Shown piece after piece: positions 6,873 through 11,446 of a stretch of 11,446 nucleotides of DNA; the first letter of the stretch is position 1, and every line of letters starts with the position of its first letter. This DNA comes from JAKBCQ01 sp021807585 (GTDB taxonomy: Bacteria; Planctomycetota; Planctomycetia; Isosphaerales; Isosphaeraceae): the NCBI GenBank assembly GCA_027325115.1, contig DAHWFG010000588.1, positions 1-11,446 of the forward strand, read 5' to 3'. Under the pieces are notes generated by a model. The model searched no databases and was not told the DNA's origin. It saw only the letters and a list, made by a program, of their open reading frames with translations. The translations under genes and the position numbers were made by a program.

Positions 6873-7980
6873 AAACCGGGCCTCCGCCGAAAACGTTCTT
6901 TCGCCAGAGATCGCCGAGCGAATAATCGTCTTTGAGCCATTCATCAAGCTCGCTTGAGTCCAATCGTCGGAACCTCGATTCCCCTTCGTGACGATCGACG
7001 ACGATGACGTTTTCGGGATCGAACGCGTCGACGAGCGCGGCGGATTGTGTCGAGACGATCAACTGAGTTTTCTTCCGCGTCTGGGTCATCAGACTCGCTA
7101 GAATATCGAGAGCTTCGGGGTGTAATCCCAATTCGGGCTCGTCGATCACAATCATTGAGGGAGGATCGGGCTGGAGAAGAGCGGCCGCCAAGGCGATGAA
7201 GCGTAACGTTCCATCCGAAAGTTGACTCGCATGAAACGGATAATCGCCGTTTTTCTGGGTCCATTCCAGATCAACCAGGACGTCGTCTCCAGTTTTTTGG
7301 GGTCTAAACATGAAATCCTTGAAAAAAGGGGCGGCGAGCCGTACCGTTTCGACAATGAGACGATATTCACTTGGATATTTGTTGGTGAGATGATTGAGGA
7401 ACGCCGCCAAATTCGAGGCGTCGGATCGCAATCGATCGTAATCTCGAATTGAACACGATCGGCGCATCGCCGAAGTGTCGCTCGTATCATGAAAATGATA
7501 GACCGTCCAAGACGATATCGATTTGAAGATGTAATCCGCTATCTTTCTATCGGGATCCTCCAGGTTCAATTGTTTTTTGAGATGAGATTCTCCGTGTCCC
7601 TTACCCAGAAATCTATCATATTCGAAGCTTTTTCCAGGTGGAATAAATTTCATTCGCTCGTATTCGAAAATCAGGCGATTATCGACCGTCGGAGCGAGAG
7701 CGAAGGCGTAGGCGTTTTGACCAAAATCGATCCTAGACTCGATGATTTTGGTATATTTTGGTCCAAAAAACAGTAGTTTGTCGGCGCGACCCGCGAGGTT
7801 GACCGCGCTTTCCAGACGCCCTTCGATCATCTCTCGCAGCAGGGTGAAATAGCCGACGAAGTTGCTCTTCCCGCTTCCATTGGCGCCGATCAGGATGTTG
7901 ATTTCGCCGAGCGGAAAATCGATCAACTCGCGTATCGATTTGTATCCTTTGATCGTGATTTTATCGATCGCAGCGGCCAT
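6865..7980 (-). CDS. AAA/ABC-type ATPase (COG4637-like), paired with DUF4276
   Basis: This is a 371-aa soluble ATPase of the SMC/RecF/OLD-like type. ATG 7980 is chosen because AGGTGA lies just upstream; the open frame reaches 8019, but that extension contains a promoter-like box. Visible motifs are the N-terminal ITIKGYKSI strand typical of these ATPases, Walker A GANGSGKS (32-39), the signature LSDGT (254-258), Walker B MIVIDEPE (276-283, D280 and E281), and a switch segment STQS (310-313) where a histidine is often found. The C-terminus, EWLKDDYSLGDLW..N, is a tail I associate with COG4637 proteins that sit beside DUF4276. The long middle (about 80-240) would form the arm or lid and contains no recognised domain. 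It probably dimerises on ATP and controls the DUF4276 partner, by analogy with PARIS and OLD systems. Confidence 0.85.
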   Translation of the reverse strand: MAAAIDKITIKGYKSIRELIDFPLGEINILIGANGSGKSNFVGYFTLLREMIEGRLESAVNLAGRADKLLFFGPKYTKIIESRIDFGQNAYAFALAPTVDNRLIFEYERMKFIPPGKSFEYDRFLGKGHGESHLKKQLNLEDPDRKIADYIFKSISSWTVYHFHDTSDTSAMRRSCSIRDYDRLRSDASNLAAFLNHLTNKYPSEYRLIVETVRLAAPFFKDFMFRPQKTGDDVLVDLEWTQKNGDYPFHASQLSDGTLRFIALAAALLQPDPPSMIVIDEPELGLHPEALDILASLMTQTRKKTQLIVSTQSAALVDAFDPENVIVVDRHEGESRFRRLDSSELDEWLKDDYSLGDLWRKNVFGGGPVYE

Positions 7981-8001
7981 TTCATTCACCTTTTTCGTTC
8001 C

Positions 8002-8032
8002 ATTTTCGCCTGAAAGCAATCACGAGTGTCAA
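8002..8032 (-). promoter_or_regulatory. Candidate promoter of the ATPase-DUF4276 operon
   Basis: A perfect TTGACA -35 box (8032-8027) is followed after 19 bp by GAAAAT (8007-8002), a weak -10. Transcription would begin near 7995, giving a very short leader with AGGTGA before ATG 7980. The long spacer and poor -10 suggest a weak or activated promoter. Confidence 0.35.
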
Positions 8033-8061
8033 ATCCTGTTCTAGCATGATCGTTAATGTTG

Positions 8062-8082
8062 ATTGGAAGGTTAATTACCAAT
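8062..8082. repeat. Inverted repeat, possible operator (ATTGG...CCAAT)
   Basis: ATTGG (8062-8066) and CCAAT (8078-8082) flank an AT-rich centre, GGTTAATTACC. The 21-bp site lies about 30 bp upstream of the proposed -35 box of the ATPase gene, where a regulator could act. The protein that would bind it is unknown. Confidence 0.3.
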
Positions 8083-8197
8083 ATGCAGACATCATCTCGA
8101 GAAATTAATCGCGGCTCTCCAATCCTTAAACCACCCTCGATCCTACCCTCGTTCGCCGTTTGAGAGAAGCGGCTGGAGAGTGAGGATTCAACGATCG

Positions 8198-8215
8198 ATC
8201 CGATATCGATCGGAT
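8198..8215. repeat. Perfect hyphenated palindrome, possible operator
   Basis: ATCCGAT, four central bases ATCG, then ATCGGAT: two perfect 7-bp arms. It lies between the divergent ATPase and RHH genes. Dimeric ribbon-helix-helix proteins bind such short symmetric sites, so the neighbouring RHH protein is one candidate ligand. The high density of GATC and CGATCG words in the window makes chance palindromes of this kind more likely. Confidence 0.35.
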
Positions 8216-8301
8216 GTAGACGAGGCGAGAACGCTCGTCGGCTGCGATTGAATCGAATCCTCGTTACCATTTCCAATCATATCATTTGGCGCGCCGTTTG
8301 C

Positions 8302-8334
8302 TATACTAAACGATCGCGTGACGTTCCGGAGGAG
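8302..8334 (+). promoter_or_regulatory. -10-like box and GGAGGAG upstream of the RHH gene
   Basis: TATACT at 8302-8307 resembles a -10 element, although I see no matching -35 at the usual distance. GGAGGAG at 8328-8334 is a strong ribosome-site sequence, but the nearest in-frame start codons (GTG 8353, ATG 8362) are 18 or more bases away. It cannot be tied to a start with confidence. Confidence 0.3.
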
Positions 8335-8361
8335 AAAACCGAACCAAACCGAGTGATTGTG

Positions 8362-8568
8362 ATGTTTTTTTCGGCATTTGTTAGCCAAAGCCCCGAATCG
8401 ATGAGTCGATCGCCCGATCAGGCGTTTGCCGACGTCGTCGAACTCCCTCTCCTGCTGCCAAAAGAGCGCGCCGAGGAGCTGCTGAGACTGTCAAAACGGC
8501 GGAATCAAAGCGTCGCACAAATTCTTCGCTATCTCGTCGATCAGGCGCTGATCGCCAATCCCGAATAA
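8362..8568 (+). CDS. Small ribbon-helix-helix-like DNA-binding protein
   Basis: This 68-aa protein has a C-terminal half that fits a CopG/Arc ribbon-helix-helix fold. A short strand VVELPLLL (25-32) is followed by helix A PKERAEELLRLSKRR (33-47), a turn NQS (48-50), and helix B VAQILRYLVDQALIA (51-65). Such proteins dimerise through the strand and repress promoters, often their own. The start is uncertain: GTG 8353, ATG 8362 and ATG 8401 are all in frame, and only the segment from 8401 carries the fold. No toxin gene follows, so a toxin-antitoxin role is not supported by the neighbours. It diverges from the ATPase-DUF4276 operon and could regulate it through the palindrome in between. That link is inference. 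Confidence 0.55.
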   Translation: MFFSAFVSQSPESMSRSPDQAFADVVELPLLLPKERAEELLRLSKRRNQSVAQILRYLVDQALIANPE

Positions 8569-8571
8569 AGC

Positions 8572-8606
8572 CGATCCCGTTTCTTACGGATTTTTCCGTC
8601 GGATCG
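8572..8606 (+). other. Stem-loop just after the RHH gene
   Basis: CGATCC (8572-8577) pairs with GGATCG (8601-8606), and within it ACGG (8586-8589) pairs with CCGT (8596-8599) around a TTTTT-containing loop. It begins three bases after the RHH stop codon and may protect the mRNA 3' end or assist the following terminator-like palindrome. Confidence 0.3.
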
Positions 8607-8607
8607 A

Positions 8608-8629
8608 CGCCGCGGCCGCGGCGGTTTTC
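8608..8629 (+). terminator. Probable intrinsic terminator downstream of the RHH gene
   Basis: A perfect 16-bp GC-only palindrome, CGCCGCGGCCGCGGCG (8608-8623), is followed directly by GGTTTTCC. As RNA it can fold into a 6-bp GC stem with a 4-base loop, followed by a short U run, as in a rho-independent terminator on the plus strand. The U tract is short, so efficiency may be modest. Confidence 0.45.
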
Positions 8630-8651
8630 CAACCATCTGTTCACGTTCGAC

Positions 8652-8680
8652 TTGGCGCTGCGGAATGGAACCCCAACAAT
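8652..8680 (+). promoter_or_regulatory. Candidate promoter of the lhr gene
   Basis: TTGGCG (8652-8657, four of six bases matching) and AACAAT (8675-8680, four of six) are spaced by the ideal 17 bp. Together with the upstream terminator-like palindrome this suggests that the helicase has its own promoter. The start point would be near 8687. Confidence 0.35.
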
Positions 8681-8682
8681 AA

Positions 8683-8709
8683 GGGCCGACCGGATATCGA
8701 TACCGGCCC
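8683..8709 (+). repeat. Inverted repeat at the predicted lhr transcription start
   Basis: GGGCCG (8683-8688) and CGGCCC (8704-8709) enclose CGGATATCGATAC. The 27-bp site overlaps the predicted transcription start of the helicase gene and ends 18 bases before its ATG. It could be an operator or a 5' leader hairpin. No binding protein can be named. Confidence 0.3.
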
Positions 8710-8727
8710 GATCGGGATTCCAACTTG

Positions 8728-11446
8728 ATGCGCAACACACCGAACGACGTTTTACAACAGATGCTTCCCGCGGTCTCCGCGTGGTTTCAAACCACGCTCG
8801 GCGAGCCGACGGCGCCTCAAATTCAAGCGTGGCCGCTGATCGCGAGCGGTGAAAACACGCTCATTTGCGCGCCCACAGGGTCTGGAAAAACGCTCGCGGC
8901 GTTCCTATCTTGCCTCAATCTCCTTTGGAAACAAACCGAACGCGCGCCGGGCGTTCAAATTGTTTATATATCTCCATTAAAATCGCTCAATAACGACATT
9001 GCGCGCAATCTTGAGGCGCCGCTCGCGGGAGTCGTCGCCGCGTCGGCCCGGCTTGGAACGCCGCTTCGGGCGTTGAGCGTCGGCGTGAGGACGGGGGACA
9101 CCACGCAGGCCGAGCGGCAGCGGCAGATCAAAAAACCACCCGAGATATTCATCACAACTCCTGAATCGTTGCACCTGCTGTTGACGAGCGGGGCGCGTAA
9201 AAATTTCAAAACGGTCACGCACGTCATCGTCGATGAAATCCATGCACTTTGTGGCGACAAACGGGGCGTTTTTTTGGCGATCCTGCTCGAACGTCTCGCC
9301 GAGCTGTCCGATCTCGACCGCGAGTTCGTTCGGATCGGCCTCTCGGCGACCCAGCGACCGCTTGAAGAAGTCGCCCGATATTTGGGCGGGCTGCGCGTCG
9401 AACGATCAGAGAACGGCACAGAACGGTTCGTTCCCCGAGACGTTAAGATCGTCGACGCGGGGATGAAAAAACGGCTCGACCTCTCGGTTCATTATCCGAT
9501 TCCAGAGCTTTTCCCCGCCAAGTCCGAATCGGTTTGGCCGGCGATCGAGGAACGCTTGCTGCGTGAAATCGACGCGCACAAATCAACGATTGTCTTCACG
9601 AATAACCGCCGCGTGGTCGAACGCCTGACGCGCCGGCTCAACGAATTGGTCGAGGAACGATTCGAGCAATATCTCCGTCAAAAAACCATATCATCCAATA
9701 TCGGCGCGATCGAGGCGTCGGCAAAATTATATGAATATGAAAAATCATGTAATAACATGGACGATTCGGATCGTGCTGAAAGTCGTCGCGTCGGGGGGGG
9801 TATCGAGGACGACGGGGCGGGGAAGATCGCGCGAGCGCATCATGGGAGTTTGAGTTTGGAGGAGCGCCGCGGGGTTGAAGAGGCGCTTAAGCGGGGGTCG
9901 ATTCCGGCGGTGGTCGCGACGGCATCGCTCGAGCTTGGGATCGACATGGGTTCGGTCGAGCTGGTGTGTCAGGTCGAATCGCCGGGAAGCGTTTCACGCG
10001 GTTTGCAGCGGGTCGGCAGGGCCGGGCATATTGTGGGGATGGCGAGTAAGGGGCGGTTGATCGCCAAAACTCCCGCCGATCTTCTCGAATCGGCGGCGCT
10101 CGCGTGGGCGATGCGTCGCGGCGAGGTCGAGCGGCTGAGGATACCCGTCAACTGTCTGGATATTTTGGCGCAGCAGGTCGTCGCGTGTGTGGCGGTTGAA
10201 TCGTGGAACGTCACCGATTTGTACAGATTGATTCGTCGCGTTTATTCGTATCGCGATTTAACCGCGGAGGCGTTTGAGAGCGTGGTGAGGATGGTTGCGG
10301 GGCGTTATCCGACGCCTCCGATTCACGATTTGAGGGCTCGGATTCATTGGGACAGGCTTGAGAATACGTTGCACGCGTTGCCCGGGACGGCGCGAACGGC
10401 GCTTGTCGGCGGCGGAGCGATCGCCGATACCGGGCAATTTCCGGTATATGTGGGGGAGGGGGGACCTCGGATCGGCGAGCTTGATGAAGAATTCGTTTAT
10501 GAAAGGCGAGTCGGGGAGAGTTTTTTGTTGGGGACGGCGACGTGGAGGATCGAGGCGATCGAGCCGCATCGCGTGCTCGCGGCGCGTGCCGAGGGTTCGG
10601 CGGCGAACGTTCCGTTTTGGCACGGCGAACGAGCGATGAGGACGATCGAACTCGGCGAGGCGGTCGGGGCGCTCTCGCGAACGATTCAAAACGAGAAAGA
10701 CGACGATACGATCACTCAAATACTTATGGATGAATGTGCGGTCGATCGGCGATCGGCGGAGCTTTTGATCTCGTATCATCGGCGGCAGGAGCTGCGCGCG
10801 GGGGCGGTTCCAAACGATCAAACTGTGCTGATTGAATCGTTTATTGATCCAACGGGAGAATTGGGGCTGGCGATTTTAACGCCGTTCGGCGGGAAATTGC
10901 ATCAGGCTTTAAAGATGTGCGTACAGGGGGTTATGCGAAAACGGCTGGGGGTTTTGGTTTCGTGTTTGCATGGGGCGGACGGAATATTGGTGCGGCTTCC
11001 CAACGTCGACGAGCCTCCGCTCGACGTTCTTGAGGGTTTGACGGGGGAGATCGCCGAGTCGCTGATCCGCGGCGAGCTCGCCGAGACGGCGTTGTTCGGG
11101 CTTCGGTTTCGGCAGAATGCGTTTCGCGCCTTGCTCACGCCTCGAGCCGATCCCGGGAAACGGACGCCGCTTTGGCTTCAGCGGCTGCGCGCCAAAGATT
11201 TGCTTCAGATCGCGCGCAAGTTCGCCGATTTTCCGATCTTCGTCGAAACGTATCGCGAATGTTTGGAACAAGATTTGGATATTCCTCGATTGCGTTTGTT
11301 TTTGGATGCGATCACGAGCGGCGCGATCAAGGTGTTCAGACGAATCGGCGAGGTTCCGTCGCCGTTTACGGCGTCGCTCGTTTTTCAGTTTCAAGCGCAA
11401 CACAAACGTATCATTCGCATCGAGAACCCCGTCGGACGAAGACTCC
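8728..11446 (+). CDS. lhr: Lhr-family superfamily 2 DNA helicase, 3'-truncated by window edge
   Basis: The frame is open for 906 codons and runs off the window. It encodes a large ATP-dependent 3'-5' helicase of the Lhr family, thought to act in DNA repair. Motifs in order: Q-motif region GEPTAPQIQAW (about 25-35), Walker A APTGSGKT (48-55), SPLKSLNND (about 81-89), DEIHA motif II (169-173), motif III SATQRP (206-211), HHGSLS (371-376), TASLELGIDMG (398-408) and motif VI QRVGRAGH (427-434). The C-terminal RTPLWLQRLRA and PSPFTASL segments match long Lhr proteins rather than the shorter ligase-associated helicase. ATG 8728 lacks a good ribosome site; TTG 8725 and ATG 8761 are alternatives, and the frame opens at 8683. 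A variable linker (about 312-370) contains a G8 run. Base composition shifts to G-rich after about 9780. Confidence 0.92.
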   Translation, partial: MRNTPNDVLQQMLPAVSAWFQTTLGEPTAPQIQAWPLIASGENTLICAPTGSGKTLAAFLSCLNLLWKQTERAPGVQIVYISPLKSLNNDIARNLEAPLAGVVAASARLGTPLRALSVGVRTGDTTQAERQRQIKKPPEIFITTPESLHLLLTSGARKNFKTVTHVIVDEIHALCGDKRGVFLAILLERLAELSDLDREFVRIGLSATQRPLEEVARYLGGLRVERSENGTERFVPRDVKIVDAGMKKRLDLSVHYPIPELFPAKSESVWPAIEERLLREIDAHKSTIVFTNNRRVVERLTRRLNELVEERFEQYLRQKTISSNIGAIEASAKLYEYEKSCNNMDDSDRAESRRVGGGIEDDGAGKIARAHHGSLSLEERRGVEEALKRGSIPAVVATASLELGIDMGSVELVCQVESPGSVSRGLQRVGRAGHIVGMASKGRLIAKTPADLLESAALAWAMRRGEVERLRIPVNCLDILAQQVVACVAVESWNVTDLYRLIRRVYSYRDLTAEAFESVVRMVAGRYPTPPIHDLRARIHWDRLENTLHALPGTARTALVGGGAIADTGQFPVYVGEGGPRIGELDEEFVYERRVGESFLLGTATWRIEAIEPHRVLAARAEGSAANVPFWHGERAMRTIELGEAVGALSRTIQNEKDDDTITQILMDECAVDRRSAELLISYHRRQELRAGAVPNDQTVLIESFIDPTGELGLAILTPFGGKLHQALKMCVQGVMRKRLGVLVSCLHGADGILVRLPNVDEPPLDVLEGLTGEIAESLIRGELAETALFGLRFRQNAFRALLTPRADPGKRTPLWLQRLRAKDLLQIARKFADFPIFVETYRECLEQDLDIPRLRLFLDAITSGAIKVFRRIGEVPSPFTASLVFQFQAQHKRIIRIENPVGRRL

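Larger units (their letters stand above)
7981..8361. other. Regulatory intergenic region between divergent genes
   Basis: This 381-bp stretch separates the leftward ATPase gene from the rightward RHH gene. No convincing coding sequence is seen; the open frames crossing it lack codon bias and similarity I recognise. It is locally AT-rich around 8030-8115. It holds a perfect TTGACA on the minus strand, two inverted repeats (8062-8082 and 8198-8215), a TATACT box near 8302 and a GGAGGAG at 8328-8334, suggesting that both neighbours are controlled from here. Confidence 0.5.

Noticed and set aside
6195..7980. Calling the pair a PARIS or Gabija system
   Set aside because: The ATPase and effector are separate, unlike GajA, no UvrD-like GajB follows, and the effector shows DUF4276 rather than DUF4435 signatures. 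Only the general architecture is shared.
8362..8568. Antitoxin of a toxin-antitoxin pair
   Set aside because: No small toxin gene follows or precedes; the next plus-strand gene is a large helicase after a terminator-like palindrome.
10258..10821. 187-aa minus-strand frame opposite lhr
   Set aside because: It is Arg/Pro-rich shadow translation of the strongly motif-supported helicase frame.
1..11446. CRISPR array, tRNA, rRNA or integrase attachment site
   Set aside because: No regularly spaced repeats, cloverleaf-like sequence, conserved rRNA segment or direct-repeat pair flanking the ATPase-DUF4276 locus was found by reading.

Overview
The window most likely comes from a bacterium of the Planctomycetota or a relative. 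The pointers are a large Sec-exported multidomain glycosidase with a DxDGDG calcium-type loop, a two-half ABC-2 permease, and an IS3 transposase. No rRNA or marker gene confirms this. GATC/CGATCG words are strikingly dense in the parts I examined. No tRNA, rRNA or CRISPR array was seen.

Layout: (1) Positions 1-1286 are the right part of an IS3-family insertion sequence: the end of orfA, an A7 slippery site for -1 frameshifting, an intact DD(35)E orfB, and a probable right end carrying an outward TTGACA box. (2) 1330-3135 (+) is an ABC-2 type permease with two homologous halves, directly downstream of the IS end; no ATPase partner is visible. (3) 3195-6038 (-) is a secreted GH39-like glycosidase, convergent with the permease. 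(4) 6195-7980 (-) is a tightly coupled pair with an 8-bp overlap: a COG4637-like AAA/ABC ATPase followed by a DUF4276 protein with a TOPRIM-like motif. (5) 7981-8361 is a control region between divergent genes, with a perfect palindrome, a second inverted repeat and promoter-like boxes. (6) 8362-8568 (+) is a small ribbon-helix-helix-like protein, followed by a GC-rich terminator-like palindrome. (7) 8728 to the window end (+) is the first 906 codons of an Lhr-family superfamily 2 helicase, cut by the window edge.

The most interesting unit is the ATPase-DUF4276 pair. Its layout (SMC/ABC-like ATPase plus a separate TOPRIM-like protein) recalls the split OLD-type and PARIS defence architectures. 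Its position beside a lone DNA-binding regulator and a DNA helicase fits an anti-phage or DNA-processing module; this is inference. The glycosidase and permease look like ordinary accessory functions, although the glycosidase carries several unusual domain insertions.
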